NCBI GenBank assembly: GCA_910578495.1
Contig: CAJTRE010000030.1
Location: forward strand, 1 to 28,811
Direction of reading: 5' to 3'
DNA: 28,811 nt
Source: an uncultured Dorea sp.
GTDB lineage: Bacteria > Bacillota > Clostridia > Lachnospirales > Lachnospiraceae
The first letter of the stretch is position 1; each line of letters begins with the position of its first letter. The notes under the pieces are model-generated. The model was given only the letters and a program-made list of their open reading frames with translations. It searched no databases and was not told the DNA's origin. Made by a program: the position numbers and the translations under genes. This document shows, in pieces, positions 7,112-14,395 of this stretch.

Positions 7112-9235
7112 GTGAAAGAAAAAAAACAGATGGAGAAAGAAGGGCTGAATGTTGTCAGACAAAAAATACTGGTTGTAGATGATTCGGAGATGAATCGTTC
7201 TCTTTTGAGTGATATGTTGTCCGGTAAATATGAAATACTTGAGGCAGAAAATGGGCTGGAAGCGTCTGTCATCCTGCAAAACAGAGAACAGGAGATAGCT
7301 TTGATGCTTCTGGATATTGTTATGCCGGTAATGGATGGATTTGAGTTGTTGGCAGTAATGAATAAAAATGAGTGGCTCAAAAGTGTGCCGGTCATTATTA
7401 TTTCATCAGAAACTACTTCATCCTATGTTGACAGAGCCTATGATCTGGGAGCGCATGATTATATCAACAGACCGTTTGACGAATGTATCGTACAGCGTCG
7501 GGTAAGCAATACATTAATGTTGTTTGACAAACAGAAAGAATTGGAAAACATAGTAGTGGAGCAGATTCAGAAACGTGAAAACGACAACTCACTGATGATA
7601 GAGATTCTTTCTAATATTGTAGAATCACGTAATGGAGAAAGCGGGGTTCATATACTTCACGTCCGGCAGTTGACGGAGATGTTTATGAAGAAACTTTTAG
7701 AAAAGACGGATCGGTATCCTGTCAGAAAAAAAGATATTCCTCTTCTTTGTAATGCGTCCTCTCTTCATGATATTGGAAAGATTGCAATACCAACGAGGAT
7801 TCTTAACAAACCGGGCAGACTTACAGATGAAGAGTTCGAGATTATAAAAACACACTCGGCAGAGGGAGCGAAACTTTTGAAAGAAATCCCATTGCGTGAA
7901 AATGAACCTCTTGTCAAAATGGGATATGAGATATGCCGCTGGCATCACGAACGATATGACGGACGCGGTTATCCAGATGGACTTGTAGGGGACGAGATTC
8001 CGATTTCAGCACAGGTTGTTGCGTTGGCAGACGTTTACAATGCATTACGTCAGGAACGTGTTTATAAAAAAGGTTATAGCCATAAGAAGACAATGGAAAT
8101 GATTCTTGGTGGAGAATGCGGAGCATTTAATCCTATTTTGCTGGAATGCCTGGAAGAACTCTCGGACACTCTGGAAAAGGAGTTGGAAATCTGTTCGGAA
8201 CAGACGACCACCAAAATTGAAATTGTGCAGGCCATTGAGCAGCAGTTGGAGAAAGGCGATATGGATGTGTCTGAACGGACGATCCAGCTTCTGGAAAGGG
8301 AGCGGATGAAGTATCGCTTTTTTGCAAATATTTCGCATGAGATTCAGTTTGAATATACAAAAGCACCGGAGATGTTGACATTATCTGAATGGAGTGCAGA
8401 TTATCTGGCGCTTCCCGAGGTAATTATGAATCCGAGGGAAGATGTATTTGGTACAGAAATTTTTCAGAAAGAAGACTTTTCAGAACTCTTGCAGGAGCTT
8501 GAAGATAAGGGTAGGGAAGACAGTATATTTGAGGGTGATTATCTGCTCACGATTAATGGAAGACAGCGTTGGAACCGCGTGATAGCAAGATCTATCTGGA
8601 GTGAGGCAGAACCGGGAGAGTTTCTGGGAGCGATTGGTAAGATTACGGATGTTCAACGTGAGATAGAGAAGTTCAATGATTTGAAAACTGTCAGTGAACG
8701 CGATTCATTGACAGGACTTTTGAATCACAAGACGGCCAGAGGAAAGATTAGTGACATACTTTCCAAAGATAAGGAATTAAATTATATCCTGATATTGTTT
8801 GATCTGGATGGATTCAAGCAGGCAAACGATTGTTATGGCCATCTGTTTGGTGATGAAGTTCTGAAGACTGTAGCGGCTACTCTGGTAGAGGGGACACGAA
8901 GAACTGATATTATTGCCCGGATGGGCGGCGATGAGTATCTGCTCTTTATGCCATATAAAGACAGGAGTAAAATGCCAGTGAAACGAGTATTCCGTATGTT
9001 AGATAAAGATTATAAAGGATTTCATATCAGCGTCAGTATGGGGGTTGCCAGAGCAAAAGACTGTAATAGAAATTACGATGCTTTATTCCATATGGCAGAT
9101 GCGGCATTGTATCAGGTGAAGAAGTCTGGAAAACATGCGTTTCGGTTTTATGATGAATCAGATGAAACAACGAAGTCAGTGCTTAGTTTAGTGAAAGATG
9201 ATGAAGAATCAACAGAAGGAGGAGCAGAAAAATGA
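7112..9235 (+). CDS. REC-HD-GYP-PAS-GGDEF cyclic-di-GMP regulator
   Basis: This 707-residue cytoplasmic protein combines four modules. REC (about 10-125) has the DDSEMN pocket and phospho-acceptor Asp68. HD-GYP (about 150-340) has SLHDIGK (His219, Asp220), HHERYDGRGYP (His278/279, Gly286-Pro288) and IPTRILNKPGRLTDEEFEII, so cyclic-di-GMP phosphodiesterase activity is expected. A PAS-like segment spans about 415-517, and GGDEF about 529-690. The signature reads GGDEY (605-609) rather than GGDEF or GGEEF. An inhibitory RxxD motif (RRTD) lies exactly five residues before it, so cyclase activity is plausible but not certain. The start is GTG, supported by GGAG 7 bases upstream; an ATG at 7130 is the alternative. 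It sits 22 bases after the hybrid kinase and overlaps the Hpt gene by 4 bases, so phosphotransfer from kinase via Hpt to Asp68 is a reasonable model. Confidence 0.92.
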   Translation: MKEKKQMEKEGLNVVRQKILVVDDSEMNRSLLSDMLSGKYEILEAENGLEASVILQNREQEIALMLLDIVMPVMDGFELLAVMNKNEWLKSVPVIIISSETTSSYVDRAYDLGAHDYINRPFDECIVQRRVSNTLMLFDKQKELENIVVEQIQKRENDNSLMIEILSNIVESRNGESGVHILHVRQLTEMFMKKLLEKTDRYPVRKKDIPLLCNASSLHDIGKIAIPTRILNKPGRLTDEEFEIIKTHSAEGAKLLKEIPLRENEPLVKMGYEICRWHHERYDGRGYPDGLVGDEIPISAQVVALADVYNALRQERVYKKGYSHKKTMEMILGGECGAFNPILLECLEELSDTLEKELEICSEQTTTKIEIVQAIEQQLEKGDMDVSERTIQLLERERMKYRFFANISHEIQFEYTKAPEMLTLSEWSADYLALPEVIMNPREDVFGTEIFQKEDFSELLQELEDKGREDSIFEGDYLLTINGRQRWNRVIARSIWSEAEPGEFLGAIGKITDVQREIEKFNDLKTVSERDSLTGLLNHKTARGKISDILSKDKELNYILILFDLDGFKQANDCYGHLFGDEVLKTVAATLVEGTRRTDIIARMGGDEYLLFMPYKDRSKMPVKRVFRMLDKDYKGFHISVSMGVARAKDCNRNYDALFHMADAALYQVKKSGKHAFRFYDESDETTKSVLSLVKDDEESTEGGAEK

Positions 9236-9582
9236 CAATAAAAGAATGTTATGAAGCAATGGGGGGAAATTATCAGGAGGTAGAAGCCCGTCTGCGTTCA
9301 GAGGAACGAATCAAAAAGTTCCTGTGTAAAGTGTTAGACGACAAGAGCTACGCACTTTTGTGTGATTCTCTGGAAGAGCGGAATATGGACGAGGCATTTA
9401 GAGCATCGCATACGATTAAAGGTGTGTGCCAGAACCTTGCAATTACGAAGCTGGGACATTCGGCGGAGCTCCTTACAGATTGTTTGCGGGAACGCCGGGA
9501 GTACACAGAAGAGGTAGAAAAACTGTTCCTTCAGGTACAAAAAGATTATACAGAGACGGTAGAATGTATCCGTAAGCTCTAG
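9232..9582 (+). CDS. Hpt-domain phosphotransfer protein
   Basis: The 116-residue protein is a single Hpt four-helix bundle. The motif RASHTIKGVCQNLAITKLG carries the phospho-acceptor His60, with the usual lysine and glycine just after it, then AELLTDCLRERR. The start ATG overlaps the stop of the preceding gene (ATGA), indicating translational coupling. An Hpt protein in an operon with a hybrid kinase and a REC output protein normally relays phosphate between the kinase receiver and the final receiver. Here the acceptor is probably the REC domain of the HD-GYP/GGDEF protein. Confidence 0.9.
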   Translation: MTIKECYEAMGGNYQEVEARLRSEERIKKFLCKVLDDKSYALLCDSLEERNMDEAFRASHTIKGVCQNLAITKLGHSAELLTDCLRERREYTEEVEKLFLQVQKDYTETVECIRKL

Positions 9583-9598
9583 TATAGTGGAGAGATTT

Positions 9599-10753
9599 AT
9601 GAGTAAGATAGAACTGATCGCCCCATGCCATTTTGGGCTTGAGGCTGTATTAAAAAGAGAAATTATTGATCTGGGCTATGACATTGCAGAAGTGGAAGAC
9701 GGAAGAGTGACTTTTTATGGTGATGAAGATGCCATTTGCAGAGCAAATATATTTCTTCGAACTGCGGAACGTATTTTGGTGAAAGCCGGAAGTTTTCAAG
9801 CAGTATCTTTCGAGGAATTGTTTGAGAAAACAAGAGCGATTCCATGGGAAATTTATATACCGGAGAACGGAAAGTTCTGGGTGTCAAAGGCTGCATCTGT
9901 AAAAAGTAAGCTGTTCAGTCCATCGGATATTCAGTCCATTATGAAGAAAGCAATGGTAAAGCGTCTGTCTGAGCATTATCATAGGGAGTGGTTTTCGGAA
10001 GACGGGGCCTCATATCCGGTGCGGGTGTTTCTGATGAAAGATACGGTTACGGTGGGAATTGATACATCGGGTGTTTCCCTTCATAAGAGAGGATACCGCG
10101 AGGTATCCGGGAAAGCGCCCATTACTGAAACGCTTGCGGCGGCTCTCATTATGCTGACTCCATGGAAGAAAGACCGCGTGTTGGTAGATCCGTTTTGTGG
10201 AAGCGGGACATTTCCAATCGAGGCGGCAATGATGGCGGCGAATATTGCGCCCGGTATGAACCGTTCTTTTACTGCGGAGGAGTGGACGAACTTTATTCCG
10301 AAGAAATTGTGGTATGATGTGGTAAATGAAGCGAATGACGTAATCGCAGATGATGTTGAAGTAGATATCCAAGGATATGATCTGGATGGCTCGGTCGTTA
10401 AGATTGCAAGAAGAAACGCAAGAGAAGCCGGAGTGGAGCATCTGATACATTTCCAAGAAAGAGATGTAAGACAACTGAGTCATCCCAAACCATACGGTTT
10501 TGTAATTACCAATCCTCCATACGGAGAGCGTTTGGAAGATAAGAAGGATCTGCCGGATTTATATCGTGCGTTTGGCAAGAGTTTTACAGAGTTGGACAAA
10601 TGGTCGGCATATATGATTACTTCTTATGAGGAAGCGGAACGTTATTTTGGAAGAAAAGCAGACAAAAACCGCAAGATATATAATGGGATGCTGAAAACTT
10701 ATTTCTATCAGTTTATGGGTCCAAGACCGCCTAAAAGGGCGAGAGAAGAATAG
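9599..10753 (+). CDS. THUMP-domain class I SAM-dependent RNA methyltransferase (RlmL/YpsC-like)
   Basis: The 384-residue protein starts with the ferredoxin-like and THUMP region (SKIELIAPCHFGLEAVLKRE through about residue 160). The Rossmann methyltransferase follows, with the SAM-binding motif DPFCGSGTFPIEAAMMA and the catalytic NPPYGERL typical of N2-guanine methyltransferases. It corresponds to the N-terminal methyltransferase half of E. coli RlmL (m2G2445 of 23S rRNA) and to Bacillus YpsC. The RlmK half is absent, as is normal in Firmicutes. The ATG at 9599 has GGAG 6 bases upstream, preferred over a GTG at 9587. It follows the Hpt gene by only 16 bases, so it is likely cotranscribed, though functionally unrelated. 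Confidence 0.92.
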   Translation: MSKIELIAPCHFGLEAVLKREIIDLGYDIAEVEDGRVTFYGDEDAICRANIFLRTAERILVKAGSFQAVSFEELFEKTRAIPWEIYIPENGKFWVSKAASVKSKLFSPSDIQSIMKKAMVKRLSEHYHREWFSEDGASYPVRVFLMKDTVTVGIDTSGVSLHKRGYREVSGKAPITETLAAALIMLTPWKKDRVLVDPFCGSGTFPIEAAMMAANIAPGMNRSFTAEEWTNFIPKKLWYDVVNEANDVIADDVEVDIQGYDLDGSVVKIARRNAREAGVEHLIHFQERDVRQLSHPKPYGFVITNPPYGERLEDKKDLPDLYRAFGKSFTELDKWSAYMITSYEEAERYFGRKADKNRKIYNGMLKTYFYQFMGPRPPKRAREE

Positions 10754-10765
10754 GGGTAACGGAAA

Positions 10766-11377
10766 ATGGATAAGATTATATTTGCCACAGGAAATGAGCA
10801 TAAGATGGTGGAGATCAGGATGATTCTTGCCGATCTGGGTATGGAGATTCTATCTCAGAAGGAGGCGGGGATTCAGGCGGATGTTGTAGAGGATGGAACT
10901 ACTTTTGAAGAAAATGCATTGATTAAGGCGATAGAGATAGCAAAACTTGCGGCGGAACTTCCAGAGTATAAAGACGCCGTAGTGCTGGCGGATGATTCTG
11001 GTCTGGAGATTGACTATTTGAATAAGGAACCGGGAATCTATTCGGCAAGATACATGGGAGAAGACACCTCCTATGACATTAAAAACAATCATCTGATTGA
11101 ACGGCTTGAGGGAGTGCCGGACGAGAAACGGACGGCAAGGTTTGTCTGCGCCATAGCGGCTGCATTTCCAAATGGTGACAGTAAGGTTGTGAGAGGAACG
11201 ATGGAAGGAATCATAGGCTATCAGATTGCGGGAGAAAATGGTTTTGGATATGATCCGATTTTCTATTTACCAGAGTATGGCTGTACCAGTGCAGAACTTT
11301 CACCGGAGAAGAAAAATGAGTTGAGCCATAGAGGAGCAGGGCTTAGAAAGATGCGAGCCATTTTGGAGGAGAGATAA
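10766..11377 (+). CDS. rdgB: RdgB/HAM1 non-canonical purine NTP pyrophosphatase
   Basis: The 203-residue enzyme hydrolyses XTP, ITP and dITP to the monophosphate plus pyrophosphate, cleaning the nucleotide pool. Family motifs are all present: FATGNEHKMVEI at the N-terminus (phosphate binding), LADDSGLEIDYLN with EPGIYSARYMG (catalytic acidic residues), GENGFGYDPIFYLPEYG, and the C-terminal LSPEKKNELSHRGAGLRKM. Length is normal for the family. It begins 12 bases after the methyltransferase and ends 7 bases before the phosphoesterase gene, a widespread rdgB-yfcE pairing in Clostridia. Confidence 0.95.
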   Translation: MDKIIFATGNEHKMVEIRMILADLGMEILSQKEAGIQADVVEDGTTFEENALIKAIEIAKLAAELPEYKDAVVLADDSGLEIDYLNKEPGIYSARYMGEDTSYDIKNNHLIERLEGVPDEKRTARFVCAIAAAFPNGDSKVVRGTMEGIIGYQIAGENGFGYDPIFYLPEYGCTSAELSPEKKNELSHRGAGLRKMRAILEER

Positions 11378-11384
11378 GAAGTCT

Positions 11385-11864
11385 ATGAAGATATTGATTG
11401 TAAGCGATACACATAAAAGACACAGAGAACTGGAAGAAGCGATACAGAAAGAGGCGCCGCTCGATCTTCTGATTCATTTGGGAGACACAGAGGGCGGTGA
11501 GGATTACATTCAGGCATTGGCAGACTGCCCGTCTCATATTATTGCCGGAAATAATGATTTTTTCACAGATCTTTCGCGGGAGAAAGAATTTGTATTAGAA
11601 GGGAAACGTATTTTTATCGTTCATGGGCATCAATATCTTGTGTCAATTGGTGAGGAGAGAATAAAAAGAGAGGCGAGAAACCGGAATGTGGATATTGTGA
11701 TGTATGGTCACACACATGTACCTTCCCATTCCGAGGAGGCCGGGCTTCTGATTCTGAATCCGGGAAGCATTGCTTATCCAAGGCAGAGCGGACGGCAGAG
11801 CTCTTATATAGTCATGGAACTGCGCCAAGGAGAACCGGTTGTTTGGGAATTGAAATATGTGTAA
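11385..11864 (+). CDS. YfcE/MJ0936-family metallophosphoesterase
   Basis: The 159-residue protein has the calcineurin-like metal-binding motifs in order: VSDTHKR, HLGDTEGG, IAGNNDF, VHGHQ and MYGHTHVP, followed by NPGSIAYPR. These supply two metal ions for phosphodiester hydrolysis; related proteins hydrolyse model phosphodiesters and the physiological substrate is unknown. It is the last gene of the run that starts at 4552 and is followed by the 11876-12059 repeat structure. Confidence 0.92.
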   Translation: MKILIVSDTHKRHRELEEAIQKEAPLDLLIHLGDTEGGEDYIQALADCPSHIIAGNNDFFTDLSREKEFVLEGKRIFIVHGHQYLVSIGEERIKREARNRNVDIVMYGHTHVPSHSEEAGLLILNPGSIAYPRQSGRQSSYIVMELRQGEPVVWELKYV

Positions 11865-11875
11865 GCTAGGTCATG

Positions 11876-12059
11876 AAAAAAGTTGTAACAGCTCAGCCCG
11901 CGCCATTCGCAAAACCGCACTAACGTGCTATTCGTTGCTGTGCAACTATTTTTGCTCATAATCTGGTGCTCCGCTCATACTCGGTAAAATACACTCATTC
12001 ATGCAAGCATGATTCGTTTATTTTGCCGACTATGGCTGAACTGTTAAAAAAAGTTGTAA
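11876..12059. repeat. 184-bp structure bounded by direct and inverted repeats
   Basis: The direct repeat AAAAAAGTTGTAA occurs at 11876-11888 and 12047-12059. Just inside, TAACAGCTCAGCC (11886-11898) pairs with GGCTGAACTGTTA (12034-12046) with one mismatch. Further in, GCAAAA (about 11909) faces TTTTGC (about 12020), and TCATGC-AA-GCATGA forms a small hairpin near 11999-12012. No gene lies in this stretch. It looks like a small non-autonomous repeat element or a highly structured terminator region between yfcE and the tRNA promoter. Whether it is multicopy cannot be seen here. Confidence 0.5.
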
Positions 12060-12076
12060 AAAAATAAAAAAAGATG

Positions 12077-12105
12077 TTGACAAGTGAGCGGTAGTCATAT
12101 ATAAT
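12077..12105 (+). promoter_or_regulatory. Consensus promoter of the tRNA operon
   Basis: Perfect TTGACA (12077-12082), a 17-base spacer and perfect TATAAT (12100-12105) lie 50 bases before the first tRNA. This strength is expected for stable-RNA genes. Confidence 0.9.
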
Positions 12106-12155
12106 AAGTCTTGTGTTCGGGAGAGAACAGACGAACATTATGAAAATAAATACTT

Positions 12156-12230
12156 CGGGGTGTGGCTCAGCTTGGCTAGAGCGCCTGGTTTGGGACCAGG
12201 AGGTCGCAGGTTCGAATCCTGTCACCCCGA
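12156..12230 (+). tRNA. tRNA-Pro (anticodon TGG)
   Basis: The cloverleaf is complete: acceptor CGGGGTG pairs with CACCCCG, discriminator A at 12230, anticodon stem CCTGG/CCAGG with loop TTTGGGA (anticodon at 12191-12193), and T-arm GGTTCGAATCC. CCA is not encoded. Confidence 0.95.
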
Positions 12231-12237
12231 TAATCAT

Positions 12238-12308
12238 GCGGGTGTAGTTCAATGGTAGAACACTAGCCTTCCAAGCTAGATACGTGGGTTCGATTCCCAT
12301 CACCCGCT
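12238..12308 (+). tRNA. tRNA-Gly (anticodon TCC)
   Basis: Acceptor GCGGGTG pairs with CACCCGC, discriminator T. Anticodon stem CTAGC/GCTAG carries loop CTTCCAA. The T-arm GGGTTCGATTCCC is intact. At 71 bases it is a normal short glycine tRNA without encoded CCA. Confidence 0.95.
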
Positions 12309-12365
12309 TTCTTAAAGCCATAAAACGGTTTTTAAGAAGCATAGTTCTAAGAGAGCTATCCTCAA

Positions 12366-12439
12366 GAGTCTGTAGCTCAGCTGGATAGAGCAACGGCCTT
12401 CTAAGCCGTAGGTCGAGGGTTCGAATCCCCCCAGGCTCG
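12366..12439 (+). tRNA. tRNA-Arg (anticodon TCT)
   Basis: Acceptor GAGTCTG pairs with CAGGCTC (one G-U pair), discriminator G. Anticodon stem ACGGC/GCCGT holds loop CTTCTAA. The T-arm has GGTTCGAATCC. It decodes AGA/AGG. CCA is not encoded. Confidence 0.94.
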
Positions 12440-12510
12440 TTAGAACCACAGAAAATTTAATAAAGCAGTACTTAGTTGGACGAATAAGAATAGTTCGATA
12501 AGTTATATAT

Positions 12511-12585
12511 GGTGGGTATGGTGCAGTTGGTTAGCGCGCCAGATTGTGGTTCTGGATATCATGGGTTCGAGTCCCATTACCCACC
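12511..12585 (+). tRNA. tRNA-His (anticodon GTG)
   Basis: Acceptor GTGGGTA pairs with TACCCAC. An extra G at 12511 faces discriminator C at 12585, the histidine-specific G-1:C73 pair. Anticodon stem CCAGA/TCTGG holds loop TTGTGGT. Confidence 0.95.
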
Positions 12586-12612
12586 TTTCTTTTTTTCTTT
12601 ACAGAAAAATAT

Positions 12613-12684
12613 TGGGCTATCGCCAAGCGGTAAGGCACAGGACTTTGACTCCTGCACTCGTTGGTTCGAATCCAACTAGCCCAG
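12613..12684 (+). tRNA. tRNA-Gln (anticodon TTG)
   Basis: Acceptor TGGGCTA pairs with TAGCCCA, discriminator G. Anticodon stem CAGGA/TCCTG holds loop CTTTGAC. The T-arm GGTTCGAATCC is intact. The weak U1-A72 first pair is typical of glutamine tRNA. Confidence 0.95.
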
Positions 12685-12691
12685 TTATTAT

Positions 12692-12764
12692 GGGCGTGTA
12701 GCTCAGTCGGTAGAGCACTTGACTTTTAATCAAGTTGTCCGGGGTTCGAATCCCCGCACGCTCA
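12692..12764 (+). tRNA. tRNA-Lys (anticodon TTT)
   Basis: Acceptor GGGCGTG pairs with CACGCTC (one G-U pair), discriminator A. Anticodon stem CTTGA/TCAAG holds loop CTTTTAA. The T-arm GGGGTTCGAATCCCC is intact. It is the last gene of the tRNA operon. Confidence 0.95.
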
Positions 12765-12771
12765 TTAAAGA

Positions 12772-12806
12772 GGAGACATTGATGGTAACATTGGTGTCTT
12801 TTTTGT
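12772..12806 (+). terminator. Terminator of the tRNA operon
   Basis: AGACAT (12774-12779) pairs with GTGTCT (12794-12799), with additional weak pairs inside, and a run of six T residues follows directly (12799-12804). It lies 8 bases after the tRNA-Lys gene. Confidence 0.8.
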
Positions 12807-13012
12807 TATAAAGATATTTTTAATATTTGATTTTGATCAGTTTATTGATGAAATAAGTCGAAATATGATGTATTATGACATTTGAACAATGAAATCAAGA
12901 AATATTTAATGATATGCAAAAAATTTTCTATAGTTTCTTTGTGAAAAAATTAATATACTGGCAATATAGACAAAATCTTCATGATAGAAGAATGAAAAAG
13001 GAGGAAAAGTAT
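12807..13012 (+). promoter_or_regulatory. Leader and control region of mglBAC
   Basis: This very AT-rich region of about 200 bases must hold the mgl promoter and any regulator site. A TATACT at 12954-12959 is the best -10 candidate, but no matching -35 lies at 17 bases; TTGTGA at 12939-12944 is 17 bases from a poorer CAATAT. The weak promoter suits activation by the AraC-type regulator encoded downstream. I could not define an operator or a catabolite (cre) site. The mglB ribosome site AGGAGG (12999-13004) ends the region. Confidence 0.4.
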
Positions 13013-14293
13013 ATGAAGAAGAAATTAGTCGTATTGATGCTCGCAGCAGCAATGGTTGTATCTACTGTTGCATGTGGATCATCAGGAGGATCATCAGGAG
13101 GATCATCAGACGGAGGCGGTGATAACAAATCTGAAAGCGCAGATGTTGCAAACAAGGACAAGCCGTTAGTATGGTTCAATCGTCAGCCATCCAACAGCTC
13201 AACAGGAGAGCTTGATAAAACAGCTCTTAACTTCAACAAAGATACATATTATGTAGGATTTGACGCTAATCAGGGTGCTGAACTCCAAGGACAGATGGTA
13301 AAAGATTATATCGAAGCTAATATCGATAAGATTGACCGTAATGGTGACGGAACAATCGGTTACGTTCTTGCAATCGGCGATATCGGACATAACGATTCTA
13401 TCGCTCGTACAAGAGGTGTTCGAAAAGCTCTTGGAACAGCAGTAGAAAAAGATGGAAATGTTGTTAGTGATCCGGTTGGAACAAACAAAGACGGATCTGC
13501 AAAAGCAGTTAAAGATGGCAAGATTGGTAATCTTGTAGTACGTGAGCTTGCTTCTCAGGAAATGAAGAACTCTGCAGGAGCTACATGGGATGCAGCTACG
13601 GCAGGAAACGCTATCGGAACATGGTCTTCTTCTTTCGGAGAGGAAATCGATATTGTAGTATCTAACAATGATGGTATGGGTATGTCAATGTTCAACGCTT
13701 GGTCAAGCGATAACAAAGTACCTACATTCGGATACGATGCAAACAGCGACGCAGTAGCAGCTATTGCTGAGGGATATGGCGGAACAATCAGCCAGCATGC
13801 AGACGTACAGGCTTACTTGACACTTCGTGTTCTTCGTAACGCACTTGACGGCGTAGACGTTGATACAGGTATTGGAACAGCGGACGAAGCAGGAAACGTT
13901 TTAACAGAGAACGAGTATGTATACAAAGAGGACGAGCGTTCTTATTACGCATTAAACGTTGCAGTTACATCTGAAAACTACAAAGATTTCACAGACTCTA
14001 CAGTAGTTTGGGAGCCTGTATCTAAACAGCTTGACGAAAAGACAAGTCCAAAGAAGAAAGTATGGCTTAACATTTATAACGCTTCTGATAACTTCTTAAG
14101 CTCTACATATCAGCCGCTTCTTCAGAACTATGACGATCTGTTGAACCTCGAAGTTGAGTATATCGGTGGAGATGGACAGACAGAGTCTAACATTACAAAC
14201 CGTTTCGGTAACCCGGGCGAGTACGACGCATTTGCGATCAACATGGTTAAAACTGATAACGCAGCTTCTTATACATCTATTCTGAATCAGTAA
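13013..14293 (+). CDS. mglB: Galactose/glucose-type ABC transporter substrate-binding lipoprotein
   Basis: The 426-residue protein begins with a lipoprotein signal (MKKKLVVLMLAAAMVVSTVAC, lipidated Cys21), followed by a flexible glycine/serine linker built from GGSS repeats. The mature part is a type I periplasmic-binding fold of the CUT2 family. IDRNGDGTIGYVLAIGDIGH matches the calcium-loop region of MglB, and IDIVVSNNDGMGMSMFNAWS matches the hinge/ligand strand. It is about 100 residues longer than E. coli MglB, with extra sequence in the last 100 residues. The ATG at 13013 has AGGAGG 8 bases upstream and gives the signal peptide, so it is preferred over an ATG at 12914. It heads the mglBAC operon. 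The exact sugar cannot be read from sequence. Confidence 0.9.
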   Translation: MKKKLVVLMLAAAMVVSTVACGSSGGSSGGSSDGGGDNKSESADVANKDKPLVWFNRQPSNSSTGELDKTALNFNKDTYYVGFDANQGAELQGQMVKDYIEANIDKIDRNGDGTIGYVLAIGDIGHNDSIARTRGVRKALGTAVEKDGNVVSDPVGTNKDGSAKAVKDGKIGNLVVRELASQEMKNSAGATWDAATAGNAIGTWSSSFGEEIDIVVSNNDGMGMSMFNAWSSDNKVPTFGYDANSDAVAAIAEGYGGTISQHADVQAYLTLRVLRNALDGVDVDTGIGTADEAGNVLTENEYVYKEDERSYYALNVAVTSENYKDFTDSTVVWEPVSKQLDEKTSPKKKVWLNIYNASDNFLSSTYQPLLQNYDDLLNLEVEYIGGDGQTESNITNRFGNPGEYDAFAINMVKTDNAASYTSILNQ

Positions 14294-14321
14294 TCAGCAG
14301 AGTTAAAATAAGAGCAGCAGG

Positions 14322-14351
14322 ATTTTAGGGAGAAGAAATTCTCCCTAAAAT
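14322..14351 (+). promoter_or_regulatory. Perfect hairpin between mglB and mglA
   Basis: ATTTTAGGGAGAA (14322-14334) and TTCTCCCTAAAAT (14339-14351) make a 13-bp perfect stem with a GAAA loop. No T-tract follows, so it is more likely an mRNA 3'-end stabiliser or processing boundary for mglB than a full terminator. This would allow more binding protein than ATPase or permease. Confidence 0.65.
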
Positions 14352-14395
14352 TGAATTAAACACATTAATAGTTGATTTTAACAGGAGTAAGAAGA

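Noticed and set aside
11995..12393. Minus-strand frame of 132 codons across the tRNA cluster
   Set aside because: It runs antisense through three intact tRNA genes and the tRNA promoter region. It resembles the false proteins often predicted over tRNA arrays.
12978..13130. GGSS repeats at the start of mglB as a possible tandem-repeat or CRISPR-like structure
   Set aside because: The repeats are a short glycine/serine linker after the lipidated cysteine, in frame and normal for lipoproteins. No CRISPR array was seen anywhere in the window.
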